DNA of 64,000 bases from Staphylococcus gallinarum (GCF_000875895.1 NZ_JXCF01000026.1:62001-126000); one strand, 5' to 3'; positions 1-7,119 are shown, counted from the stretch's first letter. The notes: generated from the letters alone by a model not told the origin. Numbers and translations: made by a program.

Positions 1-1
1 A

Positions 2-52
2 TATGAAGATGTTGGTAAGATATTTAATTTAAGTGGGAAACGAATAAAGTAA
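2..52 (+). CDS. C-terminal end of an unidentified protein (partial)
   Basis: An open frame enters from the left edge and ends in TAA at 50-52, giving a 16-residue tail that ends LSGKRIK. A rho-independent hairpin follows about 95 bases later, which supports a real gene end on the plus strand. The tail is too short to assign a family, and the frame is chosen only because of its position before that terminator. Confidence 0.3.
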   Translation, partial: YEDVGKIFNLSGKRIK

Positions 53-147
53 ATATTCGATGGATTATTAGAAAAGCTACCTTGATAGGTAGGTATATTT
101 ATAATGTTTATGAACAATGTGAGAAGCTACCAATACTATATTAAATA

Positions 148-176
148 AGGGAGGCTATGTGCCTGCCCTATTTTTT
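148..176 (+). terminator. Rho-independent terminator
   Basis: AGGG/CCCT and GGC/GCC arms fold around a TATGT loop and are followed by ATTTTTT. It closes the transcript entering from the left edge. Confidence 0.65.
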
Positions 177-326
177 ATGCTCGATTTCATCAATTGTAAT
201 TTAATTTTATACAAAATTATTTTTATACAGTTTGGAATTAAATTAAATCATTTAGGAATTATATTACTGAAATTCCAATGGATTTGTTAGTATGTATTTA
301 AGACAAAAAAGGGAGATGGTGATTAT

Positions 327-401
327 ATGTTGTTTTCAGGAAATCCTTTAACAGATGTGTTATTTAAAGGGGCTCAAGCTATATTTGGTCTATTTAGCTA
401 A
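327..401 (+). CDS. Putative 24-residue hydrophobic peptide
   Basis: A 24-codon frame starts with ATG eight bases after a GGGAGATGG ribosome-binding site and stops with TAA just before a terminator hairpin at 439-470. The peptide begins MLFSGNPLTD and ends AIFGLFS. It has one Asp and one Lys, many aromatic and aliphatic residues, and no signal peptide. A good Shine-Dalgarno site and a private terminator argue for translation. The size recalls phenol-soluble modulins and leaderless bacteriocins, but I recognise no member of either family. It is an isolated unit with no gene overlapping on either strand. Function is unknown. Confidence 0.4.
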   Translation: MLFSGNPLTDVLFKGAQAIFGLFS

Positions 402-438
402 TTTCATACTTATGAGGTTTTTTCAAACTGATAAAAAC

Positions 439-470
439 AAAGAGGGCTGTGTATAACAGGCTCTTTTTTT
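439..470 (+). terminator. Rho-independent terminator of the 24-residue peptide gene
   Basis: AAAGAG pairs with CTCTTT and an inner CTGT pairs with ACAG; a run of T follows. Confidence 0.6.
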
Positions 471-519
471 ATTTATATATACGAATATACATTCTGCAAT
501 GATTGCGAGGTGATTATTT

Positions 520-648
520 ATGGAAAAGGTTAGTCCAAGTATACCTAAGCCATATTGCTATGAAATTGATTATCATAAAATACCACGTGAGTACCTTATT
601 CCAAGCATTACACAAGGACGGGGCAATGATTCTCACCACTTCCTTTAA
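520..648 (+). CDS. Putative 42-residue protein, possibly a gene remnant
   Basis: An ATG at 520 follows GCGAGGTG at normal spacing and opens a 42-codon frame that ends in TAA at 646-648, immediately against a very strong terminator. The product begins MEKVSPSIPKPYCYEID and ends GNDSHHFL. It is polar, with several Pro, Tyr and His residues, no membrane segment and a single Cys. I do not recognise it. The start, ribosome site and terminator look intact, so it may be a real small gene; it could equally be the front of a longer gene fused to a terminator by deletion. Confidence 0.4.
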   Translation: MEKVSPSIPKPYCYEIDYHKIPREYLIPSITQGRGNDSHHFL

Positions 649-686
649 AAAGCACTCAACCAATTTATGGTTGGGTGCTTAATTTT
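649..686 (+). terminator. Strong rho-independent terminator
   Basis: AAGCAC-T-CAACCA pairs with TGGTTG-G-GTGCTT around an ATTTA loop, followed by AATTTTTT. It overlaps the end of the 42-residue frame. Confidence 0.75.
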
Positions 687-792
687 TTGAAACATCAAAT
701 TATTTCCATAATGCGAATGTCTTATTTCTTATCTATGAAACTTTAGGAATAATTTAATATATTTTGGGCAATATATTAAAAAAGGAGATGAT

Positions 793-1140
793 TTGTTGAG
801 CAATTTTATTAGGTTAGAAAATGCAGCTGTATTTTTAGTAACGCTTTGTGTTTATTTAATTTTTGATTATTCCTTGTTAATTTTTCTTTTGTTATTGCTC
901 GTTCCAGATGTTTTTATGTTTGGTTATTTAATTAATAAAGAAATAGGGAGTAGAATTTATAATATTGGTCATACTTATATCGTTCCTATTTTTATAACTT
1001 TAATTTTCTTTTTGGTTCAAGAAGCATTGATATTGCAAATAGCTTTGATTTGGATAGCTCACATTAGCATGGATAGAGCTTTGGGTTTTGGTTTAAAATA
1101 TGCATTTAATTTTGATAAAACAACAATTCAAAAAGTCTAA
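793..1140 (+). CDS. DUF4260 family membrane protein
   Basis: This 115-residue protein has three to four hydrophobic segments and the family's recognisable pattern: LRLE-like start (FIRLENAAVFL), LVPDVFMFGYL, YNIGHTYIVP and the C-terminal IWIAHISMDRALGFGLKYA. The conserved His residues (HTY, AHI) and Asp before the last helix are present. DUF4260 proteins are small bacterial membrane proteins of unknown role. Two adjacent TTG codons (793 and 796) can serve as start; AAAGGAG at 781-787 is slightly better placed for the second. The next frame, a 36-residue peptide at 1204, follows closely on the same strand and may be co-transcribed. Confidence 0.8.
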   Translation: MLSNFIRLENAAVFLVTLCVYLIFDYSLLIFLLLLLVPDVFMFGYLINKEIGSRIYNIGHTYIVPIFITLIFFLVQEALILQIALIWIAHISMDRALGFGLKYAFNFDKTTIQKV

Positions 1141-1203
1141 AATAAGTTGAAAATTTTTTGTACTTTAAAACTCCAGTAATCAAAATATAAAGGAGTAGAA
1201 TTT

Positions 1204-1314
1204 ATGGATATATTAATCAATATAACTAGATTTGTTATGAGTACATTTTCTAATTTAGTGGGTATCGCATCATTGATAAATGATATTAAAAAAGGGTTTA
1301 ATGAATATTTTTAA
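1204..1314 (+). CDS. Putative 36-residue amphipathic peptide
   Basis: An ATG preceded by AAGGAGTAGAATTT opens a 36-codon frame. The product begins MDILINITRFVM and ends KKGFNEYF. It is mostly aliphatic and aromatic, with scattered polar residues spaced so that one helical face could be hydrophobic; the formal net charge is about zero. There is no Sec signal and no lipobox. The size and composition resemble secreted cytolytic or leaderless antimicrobial peptides of staphylococci, but it matches none I can recall. It sits 63 bases after the DUF4260 gene and 73 before the VOC gene, on the same strand. Confidence 0.45.
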   Translation: MDILINITRFVMSTFSNLVGIASLINDIKKGFNEYF

Positions 1315-1387
1315 AATAACCTTATCGATATGCAGCATAGTTGTTTAAGAGCGTATTTATTTTATGATAGTGAATGGGGTGTTAATT

Positions 1388-1906
1388 ATGGCAAATAATA
1401 TTAAAGGTATTAATCATGTGGGACTGACTGTACCCAATATAGAAGAAGCTACTGAGTTTTTTAAAAATGCATTTGGTGCAAAGATTGCATATGATGGATT
1501 GAGTTATGATGATGATCCAAGACAGGGAGAAGAGCTTGAAAGAATGTTAGGATTGTCTAAAGGCAGTAAAATTGTAAAGCAAAGAATGATTGTAATAGGT
1601 AATAGTGCAAATATTGAAATGTTTGAAATAGTAAGTGATTTGCAAGACGGGCCTTTAAAATTAGAGGATTTAGGTTTTAATCATATTTCTCTATTTGTAG
1701 AAAATATGGATAAAGCTATAAGTGATGCACTTGATGCTGGTGCGATACCTTTATCTGAAAAACATGATAACTCAAGATATGAGGATAGTGATGAAAGTAG
1801 TAGTGTTTATTTAAAAACAAATTGGAATTTACTTATTGAATTACAGTCAATTCCTAATGGCTATTATTATCCAAATTATAGTGAAAGTGACGTTTTTATA
1901 CCCTGA
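1388..1906 (+). CDS. VOC (glyoxalase/bleomycin resistance) superfamily protein
   Basis: This 172-residue protein shows the two-module VOC fold: INHVGLTVPNIEEATEFFKNAFGA opens module one and FNHISLFVENMDKAISDALDAGA opens module two. Candidate metal ligands are the His residues of INHVGL and FNHISL and acidic residues near EMFE and LIELQ. VOC proteins include glyoxalases, dioxygenases and antibiotic-binding proteins; the substrate cannot be told here. The ATG at 1388 is preferred over an upstream in-frame ATG at 1364 because ATGGGGTG lies six to eight bases in front of it. It stands alone between small membrane-protein genes. Confidence 0.75.
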   Translation: MANNIKGINHVGLTVPNIEEATEFFKNAFGAKIAYDGLSYDDDPRQGEELERMLGLSKGSKIVKQRMIVIGNSANIEMFEIVSDLQDGPLKLEDLGFNHISLFVENMDKAISDALDAGAIPLSEKHDNSRYEDSDESSSVYLKTNWNLLIELQSIPNGYYYPNYSESDVFIP

Positions 1907-2079
1907 GAATAACTATTATCTATTGAATGTTTGACTACTTTTACATTCAGTATACTTAATAAAGAAAAAATTAGATTTGCCTTTGAAGTTGAATAATGGA
2001 GTATATTTTTTAGTCATAGTAGATTTTTTGGTCAATGCATCTAATTGCTTTGTTCACAAAATGTTCACTTACGAAGCAT

Positions 2080-2117
2080 TTTCTTAGTCACTATACTGAG
2101 TACATGTGACTAAGAAA
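2080..2117 (+). promoter_or_regulatory. Perfect 12-bp inverted repeat, candidate operator of the DUF2798 gene
   Basis: TTTCTTAGTCAC (2080-2091) is repeated inverted as GTGACTAAGAAA (2106-2117) with a 14-base spacer. The spacer carries TATACT, a good -10 hexamer, and the right arm merges with the Shine-Dalgarno region of the next gene. Position and symmetry suit a dimeric repressor such as a TetR or MarR type; no regulator gene is adjacent. Confidence 0.5.
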
Positions 2118-2128
2118 GGATGATTAAT

Positions 2129-2614
2129 ATGCCAACGACAAAAAAAGAGAGTTTTCAGTTTGGATTTATAATGTGCTTTGGTATGGTATTTTTGATGACA
2201 ATATATAATTTATGTATAAATGGAACTATCACAAAAGTTAGTTTTCTAGACGTTATCTATAATTTTATAATTGCGTTTGTATTAGCTTTTATTTTAGATT
2301 TGTTTATTGTTGGGCCTAGTGCGAAGAAGGTGGCATTGTATTTAACTGTAAAATCAGATAAAAAGATTTTTAAAATTTTAGCTATATCCATATGTATGGT
2401 TTTCGGGATGGCAGGTTGTATGTCAATTTATGGATTGATTTCAGATTATATCCATAATGGCTTTCACTCTAATGCTGTAATTTTAGATTATCTGAGTGTA
2501 TTTTCGAAAAATGTAATATTTGCGTTACCTTTACAAATAATAATTATGGGGCCGTTAGTTCGTTATATTTTTATAAATTATATTAAAAATAATAAAATAA
2601 TCACGGAACAATAG
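2129..2614 (+). CDS. DUF2798 family membrane protein
   Basis: The 161-residue product has four hydrophobic segments arranged as two repeats, each ending in a hallmark loop: LDLFIVGPSAKKVA in the first half and LQIIIMGPLVRYIF in the second. This two-repeat layout with GP-x-A/V-K/R is typical of DUF2798 proteins, membrane proteins of unknown function. The ATG at 2129 is chosen over one at 2120 because AGAAAGGA lies at proper distance only from the former. It is a single-gene unit with a 12-bp inverted repeat over its promoter, so expression is probably controlled by a repressor that binds there. Confidence 0.75.
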   Translation: MPTTKKESFQFGFIMCFGMVFLMTIYNLCINGTITKVSFLDVIYNFIIAFVLAFILDLFIVGPSAKKVALYLTVKSDKKIFKILAISICMVFGMAGCMSIYGLISDYIHNGFHSNAVILDYLSVFSKNVIFALPLQIIIMGPLVRYIFINYIKNNKIITEQ

Positions 2615-2684
2615 GTTTATTTTTGAAGTGAGTTATGTATAGATTTTAGCAAATAGCCAAACTTAAAAATGAGAATCAGTAATT

Positions 2685-2721
2685 AAAAAAATGTCCCCAG
2701 GCTAACAGTGTAGTCTGGGGA
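2685..2721 (-). terminator. Rho-independent terminator of the small membrane gene at 2731-2958
   Basis: TCCCCAG/CTGGGGA arms, followed on the minus strand by a seven-T run. Confidence 0.7.
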
Positions 2722-2730
2722 TAATTATGT

Positions 2731-2958
2731 TTATGCAATGATTACGAGTATAAAGCCAATGGCAAACACAAATAGGTTCAGATTTTTGTTTTTTATAAGT
2801 TCGCTTAATAAAACCATAGCTGCACCGACAATAAGTAAAGGCTTATCATAGGGTGGCCAGCCAAAGTATTGCATAATCATGCGTATTACGCCTTGTATGA
2901 GTAAACATGTTAATGCTAAGATAGCGATTCTTCTGATCCATAAACCAAATTTTTCCAT
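2731..2958 (-). CDS. Small membrane protein, unknown
   Basis: A 75-residue frame on the minus strand encodes two to three hydrophobic segments (IAILALTCLLIQGVI, LLIVGAAMVLLSELI, LFVFAIGFILVIIA) with a central Pro-rich FGWPPYDKP loop. The start at 2958 is chosen because GAGGTTG lies eight bases upstream. A terminator follows its stop codon. Similar small YdhK/YoaI-like membrane proteins occur in staphylococci, but I cannot attach a name or function. Confidence 0.65.
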   Translation of the reverse strand: MEKFGLWIRRIAILALTCLLIQGVIRMIMQYFGWPPYDKPLLIVGAAMVLLSELIKNKNLNLFVFAIGFILVIIA

Positions 2959-3085
2959 TTTCAACAACCTCATTCGACTTATTAATCTACTATATTATCC
3001 ATAGTAACTGTTTTTACTTATATATAGAAGAAATTGCTTTTCAACAAAAACTAAACTCAATAAGCGGTAATATAAATTTTTGTAT

Positions 3086-3188
3086 AAAAAACACTAGAGT
3101 AAGGACTCTAGTGATAATATTCGTTTCTAGGGTTGCCTCTAGTAAAGTACTAGAGGCAGTTGTTATGTTGTAGGCTTTTGACGAGCCT
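3086..3188 (-). ncRNA. Candidate small RNA with three hairpins and an intrinsic terminator
   Basis: Reading the minus strand, the segment begins with an AGGCT/AGCCT hairpin (3188-3172), then a perfect 10-bp hairpin TGCCTCTAGT/ACTAGAGGCA (3158-3134), then a perfect 9-bp hairpin CACTAGAGT/ACTCTAGTG with a four-base loop (3113-3092) followed directly by six T. A plausible sigma-A promoter stands just upstream (-10 TATATT at 3200-3195, -35 TTGCGC at 3223-3218, spacing 17), putting the transcription start near 3188. No credible protein is encoded: the 60-residue frame on this strand lacks a ribosome site and crosses the hairpins. The predicted transcript is about 100 nt. Two hairpins share the CTCTAGT core, so alternative pairing between them is possible. 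Confidence 0.55.
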
Positions 3189-3194
3189 AAATAT

Positions 3195-3223
3195 AATATA
3201 TACCAAGTTAATGCAATGCGCAA
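3195..3223 (-). promoter_or_regulatory. Putative sigma-A promoter of the small RNA candidate
   Basis: On the minus strand TTGCGC and TATATT are separated by exactly 17 bases, seven bases before the first hairpin of the candidate RNA. Confidence 0.45.
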
Positions 3224-3379
3224 CTTAATTTTTGTTATTTATAATTGTGTTAAAATTTTTGGACTTGCTTATAAATAAATCTTTTTATAATTCAATTAGG
3301 TCTTTAGCACTATGACATTATCAAATATTTTTCTTATAATATCAATTCATTACTAAAAGAAATAGTGGAGTTGATAAAA

Positions 3380-3694
3380 TTGAAAAAATGGTTATTCATT
3401 ATCTTATCTAGCATAATAATCTTTATAGTTGCATATTTTGCTTGTATCATTATGCTCTTCAACAAAACAGAGACATATTACGGAAAAGTAGATAAATCAA
3501 AATCAAAAGTTTGGTTATATTCTAAAGATGATCGTTATCTTACGACATTAAATGAAATAACTGAATGGAAAAAAGCAAAAGATGGAGATATTTTGAAAGT
3601 TCAATATACAGATCAAAAAGGTGTTATTTTGAATATACATACTGTAAAGGGTAATGAAGTTCCAAATGATATTATGAAAAAAATAAAACAGTAA
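3380..3694 (+). CDS. Membrane-anchored small protein, possibly YxeA/DUF1093-like
   Basis: The 104-residue product has one N-terminal membrane segment (LFIILSSIIIFIVAYFACIIML) that could be a signal anchor, followed by a polar, probably beta-rich domain (YYGKVDKSKSKVWLY, DGDILKVQYTDQKGV) and a C-terminal VPNDIMKKIKQ. The layout and the ending recall the YxeA family, but the match is weak and I give it only as a possibility. TTG at 3380 is preferred because GTGGAG lies nine bases upstream; an in-frame GTG at 3365 has no ribosome site. It is transcribed alone, with a terminator immediately after it. Confidence 0.6.
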   Translation: MKKWLFIILSSIIIFIVAYFACIIMLFNKTETYYGKVDKSKSKVWLYSKDDRYLTTLNEITEWKKAKDGDILKVQYTDQKGVILNIHTVKGNEVPNDIMKKIKQ

Positions 3695-3718
3695 TATACT
3701 ATTTCTAATAATTAAAGT

Positions 3719-3763
3719 AATCTCAAATTATTGATATGACGATTGATAATTTGGGATTTTTTA
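3719..3763 (+). terminator. Rho-independent terminator
   Basis: AATCTCAAATTAT pairs with ATAATTTGGGATT and six T follow. Confidence 0.7.
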
Positions 3764-3944
3764 TTACTAAGTATTTGTATGAATAGTTAATTTGAGATTG
3801 TGAGTTAGATTTTGAAAATTGAAATAAACTTGAAATGTTACTAAGAAGTATTACAGTTGAATAAATTTTATTGTAAAAATTGTAACAATAATTTAATTAA
3901 AGTATTTTAAATCAAAAAAGTTAATAATAATAAAGAAATTACTA

Positions 3945-3973
3945 TTGATTGTATAAAAAAATTAGTGTAATAT
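3945..3973 (+). promoter_or_regulatory. Putative sigma-A promoter of the first lipase gene
   Basis: TTGATT and TAATAT are separated by 17 bases and lie 31 bases before the lipase start codon. Confidence 0.5.
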
Positions 3974-4003
3974 TTGTATATATCATTTCAGGAGTAACAA
4001 AGT

Positions 4004-4729
4004 ATGAAGAAGAAAATTATTATTTTAGCAATGATTTTTGGACTTATCTTTACTATATTTCCTGGTGGCAATCGTAATGTTAAAGCAAGTACGCATCACA
4101 ATCCTGTTGTCTTTGTTCATGGAATAGGAGGTGCGTCTAATAATTTTGATAAAATTGAAAGTTATTTAGCGGCAAATGGTTGGGACAAGCATCAGTTTTA
4201 TGGTATAAATTTTCAAAATAATGAGGGATATATTTCAAAGGATAGTCCTCAGTTGAAAAGATTTGTAGATCAAGTATTACAAAAATCGGGTTCGCAAAAA
4301 GTAGATATAGTGGCACATAGTATGGGTGGTGCAACTACGTTAAATTATATAAAGCATTTAGGTGGCGGTAATAAAGTAGATAATGTCATAACATTAGGTG
4401 GTGCTAATGGTTTAACGACTAATACTGCATATACAGGCACTGATGCACGACATAAAATCTTATATACCTCTATATATAGCTCAACGGATTGTGTTGTAGA
4501 TTCACAATTGTCTTATTTGGCAGGAGGAAAAAATATCCAAGTTTCTGGTATCAGTCATTTAGGATTGCTCAATAATTCAAAAGTTAAAAGTTATATCAAG
4601 CAGGGGTTAAATGGAGACGGCGTAAACACCAATTTAAAATTGAATAGTAAAAGAACGCAAAAAGGTATAGTTTCATTTTTTAACTTTATTAGTTTTAATA
4701 TTAGTTCGCATTCGTTAAGTGATAATTAA
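4004..4729 (+). CDS. Secreted LipA-type (class I.4-like) lipase with C-terminal extension
   Basis: The 241-residue precursor carries a Sec signal peptide (about residues 1-29, cleaved near VKAS-T) and then a minimal alpha/beta hydrolase closely resembling Bacillus subtilis LipA. Visible elements are the oxyanion segment PVVFVHGIGG, nucleophile Ser106 in AHSMGG, Asp162 in SSTD and His185 in GISHLG. The LipA family normally ends with a short GxNTN tail; here that tail is present but the frame runs on for about 30 residues rich in Ser, Phe and Asn, as if an ancestral stop was lost. The expected role is extracellular hydrolysis of lipid esters. A paralogue follows downstream; each has its own signals. 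Confidence 0.85.
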   Translation: MKKKIIILAMIFGLIFTIFPGGNRNVKASTHHNPVVFVHGIGGASNNFDKIESYLAANGWDKHQFYGINFQNNEGYISKDSPQLKRFVDQVLQKSGSQKVDIVAHSMGGATTLNYIKHLGGGNKVDNVITLGGANGLTTNTAYTGTDARHKILYTSIYSSTDCVVDSQLSYLAGGKNIQVSGISHLGLLNNSKVKSYIKQGLNGDGVNTNLKLNSKRTQKGIVSFFNFISFNISSHSLSDN

Positions 4730-4823
4730 TTATTCAATTTATATTTGATTAATTATATATTGCATTGAAATAGGATGAATGGGTATATAAATTATTAAGG
4801 TATATTATCTTTAATAAGTATTT

Positions 4824-4853
4824 AGGGCATGCACATTGTGTAGTTGCCCTTTT
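4824..4853 (+). terminator. Terminator between the two lipase genes
   Basis: AGGGCA pairs with TGCCCT with an inner CAC/GTG, followed by TTTTATTT. It separates the tandem lipases into two transcripts or attenuates read-through. Confidence 0.55.
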
Positions 4854-4889
4854 ATTTAAATTCATGTTAAAAGCTAATAGGAGAATAGT

Positions 4890-5522
4890 ATGAAAAAATT
4901 TAAATTAGTTATGTTACTTATAGTAAGTGTTTTTATGTTTGGCATTATGAGTAAAATGACTTCGGTAGAGGCAAAGACACATCATAATCCAATTGTGTTT
5001 GTTCATGGATTTGGGGGAACACAATATAACTTTCATAGTATACAAAATTATTTATACACTCAAGGCTGGAATAGGAATCAATTTTACTCAATCAATTTAA
5101 ATAGTAAATCTGGTGATAATAAGGTTAATGGACCACAAATTTCAAAATATGTTAAACAAGTACAACATGAGACAGGAGCTAATAAAGTTGATTTAGTAGG
5201 TCATAGTCTAGGTGGAAAGAATATCATGTACTACATAAAGAATTTGGATGGGGGCAAAAATGTAGCTAATGTTGTTACGTTGGGTGGTGCTAATGGCTTA
5301 ACAACAAATACTGCAATACCTGGAACAGATTCGCAACATAAGATTTTGTATACCTCTATTTATAGTCGAACAGATGGCGTAGTGCCCAATCAATTATCAT
5401 ATTTAATAGGTGGGAAAAATATTGTATTAACTAAAATCGACCATATTAGTTTGTTATTTAATAGCACGGTTAAACAGCATATTAAATATGCGTTAGAGGG
5501 TAACGGTATGAATACGAATTAG
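4890..5522 (+). CDS. Secreted LipA-type lipase (second copy)
   Basis: The 210-residue precursor has a Sec signal peptide (about residues 1-29, ending VEAK) and the same compact lipase fold as its upstream neighbour: PIVFVHGFGG, Ser106 in GHSLGG, Asp162 in SRTD and His185 in KIDHIS. Length and the GMNTN ending match Bacillus LipA (about 212 residues), so this copy keeps the family's usual end. Identity with the first copy is high through the core, which indicates tandem duplication, yet the residue before the nucleophile differs (AHS versus GHS), and the loops diverge. AATAGGAG precedes the start. Expected function is an exported esterase/lipase. Confidence 0.85.
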   Translation: MKKFKLVMLLIVSVFMFGIMSKMTSVEAKTHHNPIVFVHGFGGTQYNFHSIQNYLYTQGWNRNQFYSINLNSKSGDNKVNGPQISKYVKQVQHETGANKVDLVGHSLGGKNIMYYIKNLDGGKNVANVVTLGGANGLTTNTAIPGTDSQHKILYTSIYSRTDGVVPNQLSYLIGGKNIVLTKIDHISLLFNSTVKQHIKYALEGNGMNTN

Positions 5523-5661
5523 TTACACTAGATAAATTGAGATTTAAGTTAAATAAACTTTAAGAGTGGATTCAATATTAATTATTTTCTTATAAATTTA
5601 GATATGTTAATATAATTGTCCTACTTCTGTCTCCCAATATTAATTTAGAAGGAGCAATTTA

Positions 5662-6192
5662 ATGATAAATATTATTTCTGCAATAGGTTCTATTGGAACA
5701 TTTATTATGGCTTTATTTTATTTTGTATCTGTTTCACTTCAATTATATCAAATGAGAATTGGCTTTATTCCAGTATTAGGATTTAATCAAGTTTTCCTAA
5801 CGCTAAATCATAATAATGAATTATCTATGCAAAATACGACTACGACTGAATCAGATCATCAAGATTATTTAAAGTTGTACAATCTTGGTGGTGGTGCTGC
5901 AAAGCATATTAATATAAAGATTGTGTTAGGAGAAGAACACGTTATTCAGGAAAAATTTGTTAATATTTTACCGAGCAAAGAAGGTTATCTGTTACCAATC
6001 AATAAGGATGTATTTGATGAATTAGAAAGTACAATCCAAAATAATGGTTATGAATCTGATATTAATATTAAGTTATCCTATTATCACAATGTAAGTAGAA
6101 AGCAAAAATATTTAATATTACAAGGCAAACTAAGTACGTTTAACACATATTCAAATAAAAGTATCTATGAATTACAATTTGTAAATAAATAA
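5662..6192 (+). CDS. Protein with an N-terminal membrane segment and beta-rich domain, unknown
   Basis: The 176-residue product starts with a hydrophobic helix (about residues 5-30), then a soluble region with many alternating hydrophobic/polar stretches (LKLYNLGGGAAKHINIKIVL, DINIKLSYYHN, YLILQGKLS), suggesting a beta sandwich on one side of the membrane. I do not recognise a family; similar single-helix proteins of unknown role occur sporadically in Firmicutes. It has a good AGAAGGAG site, stands alone and is closed by a strong terminator at 6199-6234. Confidence 0.6.
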   Translation: MINIISAIGSIGTFIMALFYFVSVSLQLYQMRIGFIPVLGFNQVFLTLNHNNELSMQNTTTTESDHQDYLKLYNLGGGAAKHINIKIVLGEEHVIQEKFVNILPSKEGYLLPINKDVFDELESTIQNNGYESDINIKLSYYHNVSRKQKYLILQGKLSTFNTYSNKSIYELQFVNK

Positions 6193-6198
6193 TTAATA

Positions 6199-6234
6199 GG
6201 CGGGGTGCAATCAACGGATTGCGTCCCGTCTTTT
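6199..6234 (+). terminator. Strong GC-rich terminator
   Basis: GCGGG-TGCAATC pairs with GATTGCG-CCCGT around an AACG loop, followed by TTTT. It closes the gene at 5662-6192. Confidence 0.75.
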
Positions 6235-6484
6235 GATTGTTATTCGATATAATGACTGTTAATTTAATAGTTAAAATAATTTAATAATTATTAATTAAGT
6301 ATTGATAATTATATTACAAAAATATAAAAATAATTAAAATGAAATTCATGTAAGTGTAATATCGTAGAAAAATTCATATGATATATTATTGTAGAAATAG
6401 AAATAATAATATTCATTTTAATTTTTTGTGAGATGGATGCACTCTATTTCTGTAGTAATTTGCAAAGATATGAAAGGACAAATA

Positions 6485-7018
6485 ATGACAAAATATATTT
6501 TAAAGTTTTTTACATATTTTATGTTAGCAACGTCGATATTTTTTATATTTAATATACACACAGCATCAGCTGGAACGACAATGTCACATGATGAATCAAT
6601 GAATTATACTCAATCACTTGAGGGTAAGGGTTGGGATTATGATAATGAATATGGTTGGCAGTGTTTTGATTTGGTGAATGAGCAGTGGGACTACTTATTT
6701 GGTCATGGATTGAAAGGGGATTATGCAAAAGATATTCCTACAGAAAATAATTTTGAAGGTGAAGCTACGGTATATAAAAATACATATGATTTTAAAGCTA
6801 AACCTGGTGATATAGTTGTATTTAATGAAAATTATGGCAATGGAGCAGGGCATACAGCAATTGTTACGGATGCCAATTATGATGGTAATTATATGAAATT
6901 TGAATCATTAGATCAAAATTGGGAAGGTGGAGGAGCTGATAAGACTGAGGTTGCACATAAAGTCGTCCATGATTATGAATCTGAGATGTGGTTTATCCGT
7001 CCACATTATCAAAAGTAA
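6485..7018 (+). CDS. Secreted CHAP-domain peptidoglycan hydrolase resembling a phage endolysin
   Basis: The 177-residue precursor has a Sec signal peptide (cleaved after about residue 28, HTASA) and then only a CHAP domain. The Cys-His-Asn catalytic set is visible: Cys60 in YGWQCFDL, His123 in GAGHTAIV and Asn145 in LDQNW. The flanking motifs (KDIP-x-x-[25 protein letters not shown]) are those of the N-terminal CHAP domain of staphylococcal phage endolysins rather than of SsaA-type proteins. There is no SH3b or LysM binding domain. ATG 6485 is chosen because GAAAGGAC precedes it; an earlier in-frame start at 6428 would bury the signal peptide. Likely role: cleavage of peptidoglycan outside the cell, in turnover or as a bacteriolysin. 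Confidence 0.85.
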   Translation: MTKYILKFFTYFMLATSIFFIFNIHTASAGTTMSHDESMNYTQSLEGKGWDYDNEYGWQCFDLVNEQWDYLFGHGLKGDYAKDIPTENNFEGEATVYKNTYDFKAKPGDIVVFNENYGNGAGHTAIVTDANYDGNYMKFESLDQNWEGGGADKTEVAHKVVHDYESEMWFIRPHYQK

Positions 7019-7077
7019 GAATGTAAACAACATGATAATTAAAAAAAGAGGTTATTTAATAATATATTATTGCTTAA

Positions 7078-7119
7078 TGGTCCATTTCATAGCTAGTCTA
7101 TGCGTTGGACTATTTTTTT
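7078..7119 (+). terminator. Terminator of the CHAP gene
   Basis: TGGTCCA pairs with TGGACTA and inner CATAG with CTATG; seven T follow. Confidence 0.7.

Noticed and set aside
327..401. Assignment as delta-lysin or an alpha-type phenol-soluble modulin
   Set aside because: The sequence shares no motif with these peptides beyond small size and hydrophobicity.
3041..3223. 60-residue minus-strand frame
   Set aside because: No ribosome site, and it runs across two perfect hairpins and the T-rich terminator of the small RNA candidate.
4137..4334. Minus-strand frame inside the first lipase gene
   Set aside because: Fully antisense to a well-supported gene, with no start signals of its own.
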